DNA from: Mesorhizobium australicum
Lineage (GTDB): Bacteria > Pseudomonadota > Alphaproteobacteria > Rhizobiales > Rhizobiaceae
NCBI RefSeq assembly: GCF_900177325.1
Contig: NZ_FXBL01000004.1
Location: 3,410,001 to 3,474,000, forward strand
Length of the DNA: 64,000 bases
Direction: 5' to 3'
A program made the position numbers and the translations under genes. The notes under the pieces are model-generated. The model made no database searches, was not told the DNA's origin, and saw only the letters and a program-made list of their open reading frames with translations. Every line of letters begins with the position of its first letter. Position 1 is the first letter of the stretch. Below, in pieces: positions 53,661-62,927 of this stretch.

Positions 53661-54689
53661 ATGCGCGCATTGCAGCTCGTCGCCGACCGCCGCATCGAGG
53701 CCGTCGACATCGCCCCGCCCCCGCCGCCCGCCCCCGGCGAGGCGACCGTTGCGATCAAGGCCGTCGCGCTGAACCATATCGACGTCTGGGGCTGGCGCGG
53801 CATGGCCTTCGCCAAGCGCAAGATGCCGCTGGTGGTCGGTGCCGAAGCCTGCGGGGTTGTCGAGGCGATCGGCGAAGGCGTGACAGGCTTGGCGCCCGGT
53901 CAGCTCGTCGCGATCTACGGCGCGCGCACCTGTGGCCATTGCAAAGCCTGCCGCGAGAAGCGCGACAATCTCTGCGAGAACGTCGAGGGCGTGCACGGCT
54001 TCCACCTCGACGGCTTTGCGCAGGAGCGCATGAACATCGCCGCGCGCCAGCTGATTCCTGCTCCGGCGGAAGTAGACGTAACAGCTGCCGCCGTGACACC
54101 GATCACCTTCGGCACGGTCGAGCACATGCTGTTCGACAACGCGAAGTTGGAGGCCGGCGAGACCATACTCGTGCATGCCGGAGGCTCGGGCATCGGCACG
54201 GCCGCGATCCAGCTCGCCAAGCTTGCCGGCGCGACCGTGATCACGACGGTCGGCTCCGATGCCAAGATGGAAAAGGCCAGGGCGCTCGGCGCCGACCACG
54301 TCATCAACTACCGCGAGGACAGGTTCGAGGGCGTCGTGCGCAAGCTGACCGGAAAGAAGGGCGTCGACGTCGTCTTCGAACATGTCGGCGCCGACACCTG
54401 GGCCGGATCGATGCTGTCGATGAAGAAGGGCGGCCGGCTCGTCACGTGCGGCTCGACTTCAGGCGTCTCGACCACGATCAACCTGATGCAGCTCTTCCAG
54501 CAGCAATTGCGCATCATCGGATCGTTCGGCTGCCGGATCGAGAACATGGCGACCGTCATGGCGAAGCAAGCCACCGGCAAGGTGCATCCGGTCATCGATT
54601 CCGAGGTGGATTTCGATCATCTCGACGACGCGCTGGCGCGTATGGAGAGCCGCGACGTCTTCGGCAAGATCCTGCTGCGGAACGCCTGA
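53661..54689 (+). CDS. adh2XL: Zinc-binding MDR dehydrogenase of the VLCFA module
   Basis: 342-residue medium-chain dehydrogenase/reductase. Structural-zinc loop CGHCKACREKRDNLC; NAD(P)-binding HAGGSGIGTAAIQLAKLAGA. The catalytic-zinc position (usually GHE) reads GAEACG, so the catalytic metal site is partly altered, as in enoyl or quinone-type reductases. In rhizobia the equivalent gene (adh2XL) lies between fabF1XL and lpxXL; a reducing step of chain elongation (for example the enoyl reductase step) is plausible but unproven. Confidence 0.86.
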   Translation: MRALQLVADRRIEAVDIAPPPPPAPGEATVAIKAVALNHIDVWGWRGMAFAKRKMPLVVGAEACGVVEAIGEGVTGLAPGQLVAIYGARTCGHCKACREKRDNLCENVEGVHGFHLDGFAQERMNIAARQLIPAPAEVDVTAAAVTPITFGTVEHMLFDNAKLEAGETILVHAGGSGIGTAAIQLAKLAGATVITTVGSDAKMEKARALGADHVINYREDRFEGVVRKLTGKKGVDVVFEHVGADTWAGSMLSMKKGGRLVTCGSTSGVSTTINLMQLFQQQLRIIGSFGCRIENMATVMAKQATGKVHPVIDSEVDFDHLDDALARMESRDVFGKILLRNA

Positions 54690-54693
54690 GCCC

Positions 54694-55626
54694 ATGAAGC
54701 TCTCCGCCCTGCCCGGCCGCATCGCCCGCTCGCTTGCCTTTCGTACTCGCCGCGCCAACCACTGGTTGGTCGCCAAGATCGTATTCACGACATTCGCACT
54801 GCTACAGAAACTACCGGCCGACAGAGCGCTTAACGTGTCAGACCGCCTCGCGCGCCGCGTCGGGCCCTGGACCAGCCGCCACCGCATTGCGATGGACAAT
54901 CTTCGTCGGGCCTATCCGGAGAAGAGCGAGGCCGAATGCCGGGAAATCGCGCTCGACATGTGGGGCAACATGGCCCGGCTTGGGGTCGAATATGTCTTCC
55001 TCGACAAGCTCTACGACTTCGACGCGGAACAGCAGACGCCCGGCCGTGTCGAATTCAAGGGCGGCGAGGTTTTCACGGAGATGCGCAAGCGACGCAGACC
55101 GCGCATCTTCTTCACCGCACATACCGGGAACTTCGAGATGTTCCCGATCGCGGCCTCGTCGCTGGGCATGACGGTCGCGTCGCTCTTTCGCGCCCCCAAC
55201 AACCCGTTCATCGCCCAGGAGATCAGCCAGAGGCGCAAGATCTCCGGCAACCGCATGGTTCGTTCGAAGGCGGGCGCGGCGTATGTGCTTGCGCGCATTC
55301 TCCACAACAAGGGCAACGTCGGCGCGCTCGTCGATCAGAAGTTCAGCAAGGGCATCCCGACGACCTTCTTCGGCCGCAGCTGCGAGACGAGCCCGCTCGT
55401 GCCGCGGCTCGCACGGCAGTACGATGCCGAGATCTATCCAGTCCGCTGCATACGCCTGCCGGACAACCGCTACCGTCTCGAACTGTGCGACAAGATCGAG
55501 CCGCCGCGCGACGCCCGCGGGCAGATAGACGCCGACGCCTTATGCCAGATGATCAACGACATCGTCGAAGGCTGGGTGCGGGAATATCCGGGGCAGTGGA
55601 TGTGGTTCCACCGCCGGTGGGGCTGA
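54694..55626 (+). CDS. lpxXL: Lipid A VLCFA acyltransferase LpxXL
   Basis: 310-residue acyltransferase of the LpxL/HtrB family that adds the very-long-chain group from AcpXL to lipid A as a secondary acyl chain. Catalytic dyad HX4E: His143-Glu148 in HTGNFE. An N-terminal amphipathic/hydrophobic region (KIVFTTFALLQKLP) binds the inner membrane. Starts 4 bp after the dehydrogenase. End of the VLCFA module; the next gene converges. Confidence 0.93.
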   Translation: MKLSALPGRIARSLAFRTRRANHWLVAKIVFTTFALLQKLPADRALNVSDRLARRVGPWTSRHRIAMDNLRRAYPEKSEAECREIALDMWGNMARLGVEYVFLDKLYDFDAEQQTPGRVEFKGGEVFTEMRKRRRPRIFFTAHTGNFEMFPIAASSLGMTVASLFRAPNNPFIAQEISQRRKISGNRMVRSKAGAAYVLARILHNKGNVGALVDQKFSKGIPTTFFGRSCETSPLVPRLARQYDAEIYPVRCIRLPDNRYRLELCDKIEPPRDARGQIDADALCQMINDIVEGWVREYPGQWMWFHRRWG

Positions 55627-55648
55627 CGGGCTCGACGTCGCCGGCCGA

Positions 55649-56572
55649 TCAGCTTCCGTAATAGTTCATCACGGCGTGCCGGGCCTCTGCGAAGAACAGC
55701 CAGCGTTCGGTCAGCGTTCCCGCGAAGAAGGCCAGCGCCGCGATGGCCGAAAGGATCGCGGCGACCCCCGGCGGCGTGCCTGCAATCGCCGTGAGCAACA
55801 GAAGCACCGCCGGCACCGCGCCGCCGACGATCAGCGCGACCCGGCGCAGCTTGGCCGCATGCTTGCGCGCCACCCGGAATCCCATCTCGTTGGTCAGGTA
55901 GTTGCCGTTCATGTGCGGGCGCTCAAGCAGGCGCACCTTGCCGATCGGACCGAGGCCCGTCGCCGTTTCCGGCGTGGACAGTTGCTCAAGTGCGCCCAGG
56001 CGCGACCACCAGCGCAGCTTTACGCCCCACGCTCCGACCAGTGCGGCAACGGCGAGGAGAGTTAGCCAGGCTGCCTCGCCTCCCCCGAATGTGGAGAACA
56101 AGCCCGCCAGCGTAAGCCCGCCGGCCAGTGCGAAGGCGAGGTAGCAGGTGGGCGTCCATGCCGTGTTCCAGGCCTGCACCGAGCGCAGGGAGGCATAGAT
56201 CATTGCCGTGCAGTAGACAGTGATGCCGCACAGGAGCGCTCCGAGAATGCCTGGCAGAAGCAAGTAGCGCCCGCTCCAGAGCGAGGCGATCGCGTTGACG
56301 GCGAGCGGGATGAAGGTCAGCACCGCCATCACGCCCTCGCGAGACAGCCAGCTCGACCGCCATTGCGAGAAGGCGCGCCAGGCGCGCTGCGGATTGCCGA
56401 GATGGAGCGTCGACGAGGACAGCCCGCCCGCGATCAGCAGCAGCGCCACGATATGCGCGGCCTTCGTCGCGGTAGCCGACGGATCGAGCAGCCCGAGGCC
56501 GAGCATGGCCGCGAGGCCATAGCCCAGCCCTGACAATGTGGTGAAGAGAATGATCGACGGCGCGGGATGCAT
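55649..56572 (-). CDS. soeC: SoeC-like membrane anchor (DmsC family)
   Basis: 307-residue polytopic membrane protein of the DmsC family with about eight helices. PSIILFTTLSGLGYGLA at the start and STLHLGNPQRAWRAFSQWRSSWLSREG, with the LHLG-R-WRAF-SWLSRE pattern shared by DmsC/SoeC anchors. It passes electrons between the iron-sulfur subunit and the quinone pool. Third gene of soeA-soeB-soeC on the minus strand, with a 2-bp gap after soeB. Confidence 0.82.
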   Translation of the reverse strand: MHPAPSIILFTTLSGLGYGLAAMLGLGLLDPSATATKAAHIVALLLIAGGLSSSTLHLGNPQRAWRAFSQWRSSWLSREGVMAVLTFIPLAVNAIASLWSGRYLLLPGILGALLCGITVYCTAMIYASLRSVQAWNTAWTPTCYLAFALAGGLTLAGLFSTFGGGEAAWLTLLAVAALVGAWGVKLRWWSRLGALEQLSTPETATGLGPIGKVRLLERPHMNGNYLTNEMGFRVARKHAAKLRRVALIVGGAVPAVLLLLTAIAGTPPGVAAILSAIAALAFFAGTLTERWLFFAEARHAVMNYYGS

Positions 56573-56574
56573 GT

Positions 56575-57333
56575 TCAGATGCGGTCCAGCATGCCGTCGA
56601 GCCAGGCGAAGAAACCCCGCGCGCCATCGGTGTTCTCGGCAAGCGGGATCGCGCTTGCGAGCGATTTTCGCGGTCTGGGCGGCAGATATTTGTTCACGGG
56701 CCGCGTGCCCTGCTCTGGCATTAGGTCGGTGCCGCCGCGTTCTGAGACCATGATCGAGACATTGGACTGCGGATCGGCGAAATCGCCGTAGTGCCGGGCA
56801 TTTGCCGGACAGGTCCGCACGCAGGACGGCACGCGGTCGATCTCCTGCAGCGTCTCATTGTAGATGCGGTCGACGCACAGGGTGCATTTCTTCATCACGC
56901 CGGCAGCCAGGTCCATCTCGCGCGCGCCGTAGGGGCAGGCCCAGGCACAGAGACCGCAGCCGATGCACTTGTCCTCGTCGACCAGCACGATCCCGTCGGC
57001 GGAGCGCTTGTAGGAGGCGCCCGTCGGGCAGACCGTGACGCAGGGCGCGTCCTCGCAGTGCAGGCAGCTCTTTGGGAAATGGACGATACGCGCATCGCCC
57101 GCCTCTCCGACGATCTCGCCCCCCTCCGGCACGACCTCGAAGGTATGGATCCGGTTCAGGAATGTGCCGGAGACCGCGGATCCGTAAGGCTCCTGGTCTG
57201 ACAGCGCAGCGCCGTAGCCGCCGGTGTTCCATTCCTTGCAGGAGATCACGCAGGCATGGCAGCCCACGCACACGTCGAGGTCGATCACGAGCCCGAGCTT
57301 CTTCGGCGTCGGCAGCGCGGGGAGCGAAGTCAT
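56575..57333 (-). CDS. soeB: SoeB-like four-cluster iron-sulfur subunit
   Basis: 252-residue electron-transfer subunit of the DmsB/NrfC type with four [4Fe-4S] sites: CVGCHACVISC, CLHCEDAPCVTVC, CIGCGLCAWACPYG and the pair CTLC...CVRTC. Its ATG overlaps the soeA stop (TCAT on the plus strand), so the subunits are translated in order. Links the molybdenum subunit to the membrane anchor. Confidence 0.9.
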   Translation of the reverse strand: MTSLPALPTPKKLGLVIDLDVCVGCHACVISCKEWNTGGYGAALSDQEPYGSAVSGTFLNRIHTFEVVPEGGEIVGEAGDARIVHFPKSCLHCEDAPCVTVCPTGASYKRSADGIVLVDEDKCIGCGLCAWACPYGAREMDLAAGVMKKCTLCVDRIYNETLQEIDRVPSCVRTCPANARHYGDFADPQSNVSIMVSERGGTDLMPEQGTRPVNKYLPPRPRKSLASAIPLAENTDGARGFFAWLDGMLDRI

Positions 57334-60179
57334 CAATCCCACTCCTGTCCGTAGCGCAGTTCGGCCGGGCTGTCGTTGGCCGCACCGGCTCGTCCGACAG
57401 ACGCGAAGGCCGGCCTCGACACTTGATCCGGTTCCGCCTTCTCGATCCTGACCCTGAGATCGTACCAGGCAGCCTGGCCGGTCACCGGATCCGAATTCGA
57501 CCAGCGCATGCCGTCGCCCTTGGGAGGCAGAAGCTCGTGTATCAAATGGTTGAGCAGGAAGCCGCGATTGCTTTCGGGCGCATCCTTCGCCAGCCCCCAC
57601 GCGCCCTTGCGCTTGCCGATCGCGTTCCAGGTCCACATGGTGTCGCGGTTGACTGCGTCCGAGCGTGCGATCTCCACCTTGATCCGCCCGTGATGCGAGA
57701 TGATCCAGGCCCAGTCGCCCGTGGCGAGCCCGACCTCGTCGCAGATCGCGCCAGGCACATACATCACGTTGCGCGTGTGGATCTGGCGCAGCCAGGCGTT
57801 CATCGATCCCCACGAATGATACATCGACATCGGCCGCTGCGTGATCGCATGGTAGGGATAAGCCTCGCGGTCGACACCCGCCTCTTCCAGCGGCCGGTAC
57901 CAGGCGGGCAGCGGGTCGAACGCCATGTCCAGCCGCTCACGATGCGTCTCGGGCGCGAACGGCTCGCGCAGGCCCTGCGCCGAGAGCCGGAACTTCTGGC
58001 AGATCTCGCTGTAGAGCTGGAAGGTGACAGGCTGCGGCGTGTCGAAGAACCCCATCTTCACCGCGAAATCCTGATAGGCGCGGTTGGCGTGCTTGTAGAA
58101 CTGCGCCTCCAGCGGGATGTGGGCCGAAAAGAACGCGCCGTTCTCGATGTAGCGCTTCAGTTGGTCCGGGTTCGAGGCTCCTCGCCCCACGCGGTCGCCG
58201 CCTGCCCCGCGAAATCCCGCCAGCGGCCCAATGCCCGGCCGGCGCTCGTGCCGGACGATGTAGTCGGCAAAATCCTTGTAGAGCGGCACGCCGCGATGGT
58301 CGACAAACCCCGGCAGCTTCAGCCGGCCGGCAAGGTCGATCAGCACCGACTGGAAGCCGCGCACGTCGCGATCGGGCTCCACCACTGGCCAGCGGATCGC
58401 GTCGTTAACCGCGTCAGGCTCAGAGATCGGCCGGTCGAGCAGCGAAATGCAGTCGTGCCGTTCGAGATAGGTCGTGTCCGGCAGGACGAGATCGGCATAG
58501 GCGACCATCTCCGACGCATAGGCGTCGCTGTAGATGATCCTGGGAATGACGTATTCGCCGGTCGCCTCGTCTCTGTCCTCCAGCATCTTGATGACGCCAG
58601 CCGTGTTCATGGACGAGTTCCAGGCCATGTTGGCCATGTAGAGGAACAGGAGATCGATCTTGTACGGGTCGCCGGCATGCGCATTGGCGATCACCATATG
58701 CATCAGCCCGTGAGCGGAGATCGGCGCGTCCCAGGAAAAGGCCTTGTCGATGCGGGCCGGATCGCCGTCCGGGCCGATAAGCAGGTCTTCGGGGCCTCGC
58801 GGGAAGCCGAGATGCGGGCCGGACAGCGGCTTGTTGGAGCCGAAATGTTCCGCTCTTCCGTGTGGCGTCGGATGCGCCTCGACCGGCTTGGGATAGGGCG
58901 GCTCGAAGCGGAAGGCGCCAGGACAGTCGACCGCACCGATCAGCGCCTGCAGCACGTGGATCGCCCGCGCGGTCTGGAAACCGTTCGAGTGCGCCGAGAT
59001 CCCGCGCATGGCGTGGAAGGACACCGGCCGGCCGATGAAGGACGGATGCCGCTCGCCGTTCATGTCGGTCCAGGGCTGCGCAATCTCGATCGCCTCCTCG
59101 AAGGCGACGTGTGCGATCTCCGAGGCCAGCCCCCTGATCACGTCCGCCGAAACGCCCGTCTCGCCCGCCACGTTCTCGGGCGCGTAGCGCTGGTCGAGAT
59201 ACCTTTCGGCAAGCAATTGGAACGACGGCACCGCAACGCGACCGTCCTCGAGCTCGAACCGACCCGACAAGGCCACCCGGGCTCCCTTGGTACCGGCAGC
59301 GACCACCCGCTCCGTCACGCTTTCCCACACGAGCGGCTTGCCCTCGCCGTCGCGAGCGAACAACCCGTGGTCCGCCGTTCCCGGCGCATCGACGACCAGC
59401 CATGGCGCGTTGGTGTAGCGCACGAGGAAATCGACATCGATCCTGCGCGCCTTTAGCAGTTCGTGGATCACCGACATGACCAAGAGACCGTCAGTGCCCG
59501 GCCGGATGCCGATCCAGCTGTCTGCCACTGAGGAATAGCCGGTGCGCACCGGGTTCACTGAGACGAAGCGCGCCCCGCGCGACTTGAGCTTCGACAGGCC
59601 GATCTTGATCGGATTGGAATCGTGGTCTTCCGCCACGCCGAACATGACGAACAGCTTGGTCCGCTCCCAGTCGGGCGAGCCGAACTCCCAGAACCCGCCG
59701 CCGAGCGTCATGATACCGGCGGCCGCCATGTTGACCGAGCAGAAGCCGCCGTGCGCGGCGTAGTTGGGCGTGCCGAACTGCTGCGCGAAGAAACCGGTCA
59801 GCGATTGCGATTGGTCGCGGCCGGTGAAGAAGGCGAATTTCTTCGGGTCGCGCGCCCTCACCTCGCCCATCCAGTCGACGGCGAGCGACAGCGCCTCGTC
59901 CCAGGAGATCGGCTTGAACTCGCCCGAGCCACGCGGCCCGGTCCGGAGCAGCGGCGAGGAGAGGCGCGCCGGGGCGTAGTGCTGCATGATGCCGGCCGAA
60001 CCCTTGGCGCAGAGCACGCCCTTGTTCACCGGATGGTCTCGATTGCCCTCGATGTAGCGCACCTTGCCGTCCTTGATGTGGACGTCGATGCCACACCGGC
60101 AGGCACACATGTAGCAGGTCGTCTTGCGCACCTCGTCGGAGACGGGCTTGGAGAGCGCAAGGCGTGGTTCAGGACTCAT
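57333..60179 (-). CDS. soeA: SoeA-like molybdopterin oxidoreductase subunit
   Basis: 948-residue molybdo-bis-PGD enzyme of the DMSO-reductase superfamily. An N-terminal [4Fe-4S] site (Cys22, 25, 29, 57), then GTPN...HGGFCS with Cys147 as likely molybdenum ligand, as in PhsA/PsrA-type enzymes, and a C-terminal molydopterin-dinucleotide-binding domain. There is no twin-arginine signal, so it should face the cytoplasm. That and the A-B-C order fit SoeABC, the quinone-linked cytoplasmic sulfite dehydrogenase of Allochromatium and marine alphaproteobacteria, better than DmsABC or PhsABC. Substrate is inferred from architecture only. The start at 60179 matches the family; the frame extends 51 bp upstream. 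Confidence 0.85.
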   Translation of the reverse strand: MSPEPRLALSKPVSDEVRKTTCYMCACRCGIDVHIKDGKVRYIEGNRDHPVNKGVLCAKGSAGIMQHYAPARLSSPLLRTGPRGSGEFKPISWDEALSLAVDWMGEVRARDPKKFAFFTGRDQSQSLTGFFAQQFGTPNYAAHGGFCSVNMAAAGIMTLGGGFWEFGSPDWERTKLFVMFGVAEDHDSNPIKIGLSKLKSRGARFVSVNPVRTGYSSVADSWIGIRPGTDGLLVMSVIHELLKARRIDVDFLVRYTNAPWLVVDAPGTADHGLFARDGEGKPLVWESVTERVVAAGTKGARVALSGRFELEDGRVAVPSFQLLAERYLDQRYAPENVAGETGVSADVIRGLASEIAHVAFEEAIEIAQPWTDMNGERHPSFIGRPVSFHAMRGISAHSNGFQTARAIHVLQALIGAVDCPGAFRFEPPYPKPVEAHPTPHGRAEHFGSNKPLSGPHLGFPRGPEDLLIGPDGDPARIDKAFSWDAPISAHGLMHMVIANAHAGDPYKIDLLFLYMANMAWNSSMNTAGVIKMLEDRDEATGEYVIPRIIYSDAYASEMVAYADLVLPDTTYLERHDCISLLDRPISEPDAVNDAIRWPVVEPDRDVRGFQSVLIDLAGRLKLPGFVDHRGVPLYKDFADYIVRHERRPGIGPLAGFRGAGGDRVGRGASNPDQLKRYIENGAFFSAHIPLEAQFYKHANRAYQDFAVKMGFFDTPQPVTFQLYSEICQKFRLSAQGLREPFAPETHRERLDMAFDPLPAWYRPLEEAGVDREAYPYHAITQRPMSMYHSWGSMNAWLRQIHTRNVMYVPGAICDEVGLATGDWAWIISHHGRIKVEIARSDAVNRDTMWTWNAIGKRKGAWGLAKDAPESNRGFLLNHLIHELLPPKGDGMRWSNSDPVTGQAAWYDLRVRIEKAEPDQVSRPAFASVGRAGAANDSPAELRYGQEWD

Positions 60180-60271
60180 CAGGCATTGCTCCCACGGCCG
60201 ACTCTTATAGTCGAGCCGCAGTCGCGGCAAAGCCGTCCGGACGGCAAATCGTCGCGTTCGCTCCGAAGATC

Positions 60272-60709
60272 CTATTTCGAAACGATGATGCGGGTGTTGC
60301 CGGGCCCGATCTCGCGCACCAGCGAGTAGAACGTCTCAGCGTTCGCTGTGGCCAGCCGGACGCAGCCATGCGAGGCGGGCGTGCCGAGTCGGCTCACGGC
60401 CGTTGTACCGTGCACCGCATAGCCGCCGTGGTAGAACACCGCGAACGGCATCGGCGCCATGTCGTATTTGCGCGAATGCCACATGCGGTGCATGCGGTAA
60501 GGCCTCCACTGCCCGGCAGGCGTCACGTAGCCGCCGCGCGCGGTCGACACCTTCCAGGTGTAGATCAGCTTGCCGTGCTTCCTGACCGTCATGGTCTGCG
60601 TTGCGACATCGACATTGGCAACAAGCGTCGCCGCCTGAGCGACCGCCGGCAGACCGATTGTCACGGCAGCTGCCAGGAAAGCGCCGAATATGGTCGTTCT
60701 CATCATCAT
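60272..60709 (-). CDS. L,D-transpeptidase (YkuD), copy 1
   Basis: 145-residue exported YkuD-domain protein. Signal peptide (MMMRTT..., cleaved about AQA before ATLVANV). Catalytic motif HGTTAVSRLGTPASHGCVRL with nucleophile Cys, at residue 116 counted from ATG 60709 (114 from 60703). Such enzymes make 3-3 peptidoglycan cross-links or attach proteins to peptidoglycan. Three consecutive ATGs (60709, 60706, 60703) follow GGGGGA. Divergent from the M20 gene. Confidence 0.88.
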   Translation of the reverse strand: MMMRTTIFGAFLAAAVTIGLPAVAQAATLVANVDVATQTMTVRKHGKLIYTWKVSTARGGYVTPAGQWRPYRMHRMWHSRKYDMAPMPFAVFYHGGYAVHGTTAVSRLGTPASHGCVRLATANAETFYSLVREIGPGNTRIIVSK

Positions 60710-60900
60710 GAAATCCCCCATCCGAATGCCCACTCCAGGATTTCTAGTCGTCCGCGACTGAAGAGTGTATGAACAAGCGCACACAAACAGGTGAACGCAC
60801 CGCGCGGTCAGGTTTTTCGCGGTTCTGGTCCAATCGCATTTCGCGCCTGAAACGAAACGCACCGCTTGCGCCGCGTTCGCCATCCCGCTCAAATCGCGTC

Positions 60901-62181
60901 ATGAACGAAAAGACCTTCGACACCATCGATTCCCGCGCGGACGAGCTTGCGGCGCTGACGGCCGACCTGATCCGCTTCCCGACGATCAACCCACCCGGAG
61001 AGGCGTACACGCCCTGCGCCGAATATATCGGCGAACGCCTGCGCAAGCGCGGCTTCACGGTCGAATATGTCCGCGGAGTCGGCACGCCCGGCGACAACGA
61101 CCGCTACCCGCGCACCAACGTCATCGCGCGTTTCGATGGACGCACCCCCGGCAAGACCGTGCATTTCAACTCGCACATCGATGTGGTGGAGGCAGGCGAA
61201 GGCTGGACGCTCGACCCGTTCGGCGGCGTGATCAAGGACGGCCGTGTCTATGGCCGCGGCGCCTGCGACATGAAGGGCGGGCTCGCCGCGTCGATCATCG
61301 CGGCCGAAGCCTATATAGACATGAACCCGGACTTCGCCGGCGCTATCGAGATTTCGGGATCGGTGGACGAAGAATCAGGCGGTTTCGGCGGCGTCGCCTA
61401 TCTTGCCGAGAAAGGATATTTCTCGCCTCCCCGCGTGCACCACGTCATCATCCCGGAGCCGCTGAACAAGGATCGCATCTGCCTCGGACATCGCGGAGTC
61501 TGGTGGGCGGAGATCGAGACCAAGGGCCAGATCGCGCACGGCTCGATGCCGTTCCTCGGCGACAGTGCTGTTCGCCACATGGGCGCCGTGCTCGGCGCGT
61601 TCGAGGACGAACTCTTCCCTGCGCTCGACCGCAAGCAGACGCGCATGCCCGTGGTGCCTGAAGGAGCGCGGCGCTCCACCATGAACATCAATTCGATCCA
61701 TGGCGGCCAGACCGACGACTATTTCCCCGGCTTGCCGTCGCCCAACGTTCCCGATTCCTGCAAGATCGTCATCGACCGCCGTTTCCTGCTGGAAGAGAGC
61801 CTCGAAGAGGTGAAAACCGAGGTGACGTCGATCCTGGACCGCCTGAAATGGGAGCGCCCGAGATTCGATTATCGCATGCGCGACCTGATGATCGTGCATC
61901 CGGGGATGACCGAGGAAGACGCGCCGGTGCCGCGGGCGATCGCCAGCGGGATCCGCCGAGTCTTCGGCCGCGATCCGCAATATGTCATCTCGCCCGGCAC
62001 CTACGACCAGAAGCACATCGCCCGGATCGGCAAGCTGCACGACTGCGTCGCCTACGGCCCCGGCATCCTCGACCTTGCCCACCGACCGGACGAATGGGTC
62101 GGCATCGACGACATGGTCGAAAGCGCGAAGGTCATGGCGTACGGGCTGGATATCCTGCTGCATGGCGAGCCACGCGCCTAG
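60901..62181 (+). CDS. ArgE/DapE-family M20 deacylase
   Basis: 426-residue zinc amidohydrolase of the M20 (ArgE/DapE/ACY1) family. First metal His-Asp in FNSHIDVVEAG, bridging Asp in GRGACDMKGGLAA, catalytic Glu pair in SVDEESGG, and the terminal His in YDQKHIAR. The length and this ArgE/DapE-like form are common as stand-alone rhizobial genes with unknown N-acyl-amino acid or dipeptide substrates; it is not the biosynthetic DapE (which would be near dapD). The ATG at 60901 is preferred; the frame extends 132 bp upstream. Confidence 0.87.
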   Translation: MNEKTFDTIDSRADELAALTADLIRFPTINPPGEAYTPCAEYIGERLRKRGFTVEYVRGVGTPGDNDRYPRTNVIARFDGRTPGKTVHFNSHIDVVEAGEGWTLDPFGGVIKDGRVYGRGACDMKGGLAASIIAAEAYIDMNPDFAGAIEISGSVDEESGGFGGVAYLAEKGYFSPPRVHHVIIPEPLNKDRICLGHRGVWWAEIETKGQIAHGSMPFLGDSAVRHMGAVLGAFEDELFPALDRKQTRMPVVPEGARRSTMNINSIHGGQTDDYFPGLPSPNVPDSCKIVIDRRFLLEESLEEVKTEVTSILDRLKWERPRFDYRMRDLMIVHPGMTEEDAPVPRAIASGIRRVFGRDPQYVISPGTYDQKHIARIGKLHDCVAYGPGILDLAHRPDEWVGIDDMVESAKVMAYGLDILLHGEPRA

Positions 62182-62311
62182 GTTCCGCGAAGCGAGACCA
62201 AGTTCTTCCCCATAAACCATGAAATGAAATCTTCGTGCTTTTGTGCGAGGATCGGTTGCACGTGATTATTGCCGCAATTAGTTTGCCTTGGGGCGTAACA
62301 GGGGTTTCGAT

Positions 62312-62746
62312 ATGTTGGGCAAGCTCATAGCAAGTCTTTCGCTCGCGGCCATGGTCGCCGCTTTCCAGCCATCGGCCGCGGCCGCGGCCAAGGTGGTGGC
62401 GACGGTCAATCTGTCCTCGCAGACGATGACGGTCACGCATGGTGGGGTGGTGAAGTATCGCTGGCCGGTGTCCACCGCACGCAAGGGCAAGGTGACGCCG
62501 ACGGGAAGCTGGTCGGCCAAGTGGCTGTCGAGGAACCACCGCTCGAGCCGCTACAACAACGCGCCGATGCCCTATTCGATCTTCTATTCCGGCAATTACG
62601 CGGTCCACGGCACCAACCAGGTGAGCCGCCTCGGCCGCCCGGCATCCTCGGGCTGCATTCGGCTGCACCCAGCCAACGCGGCAGTGCTGTTCTCGATGGC
62701 GCAGCGCGAAGGGCTGCGCAACATGAAGATCGTGGTGAGACGCTGA
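62312..62746 (+). CDS. L,D-transpeptidase (YkuD), copy 2
   Basis: 144-residue exported YkuD protein, paralogous to copy 1: VNLSSQTMTV, PMPYSIFYSGNYAVHGTNQVSRLG and the catalytic SSGCIRL with Cys115 all align with the first copy. Signal peptide to about residue 26 (AAAA before KVVATV). The two copies flank the M20 gene and point away from each other. The ATG at 62312 opens the signal peptide. Confidence 0.88.
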   Translation: MLGKLIASLSLAAMVAAFQPSAAAAAKVVATVNLSSQTMTVTHGGVVKYRWPVSTARKGKVTPTGSWSAKWLSRNHRSSRYNNAPMPYSIFYSGNYAVHGTNQVSRLGRPASSGCIRLHPANAAVLFSMAQREGLRNMKIVVRR

Positions 62747-62927
62747 CCGCCACAGCAGGCTTGCGCCCGCACGGTAGCGGCCCTGCGAAACTGCAATAAA
62801 TCGCCGCCGCAACCCGTTGCGACGGCAAAAAATTCCGTTCCGGATCGGCGGCTTGGCACAAAGCCGATTTACTCGCGGCGTTTTTCGGGCTTCAATCCCG
62901 CGTCACACCATTCCGGAGCTTGCTTCC

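Noticed and set aside
62800..62830. GC hairpin followed by an A-run after the second transpeptidase
   Set aside because: The run is A, not T, on the coding strand and is on the wrong side of the stem for the opposite strand, so it is not a terminator.
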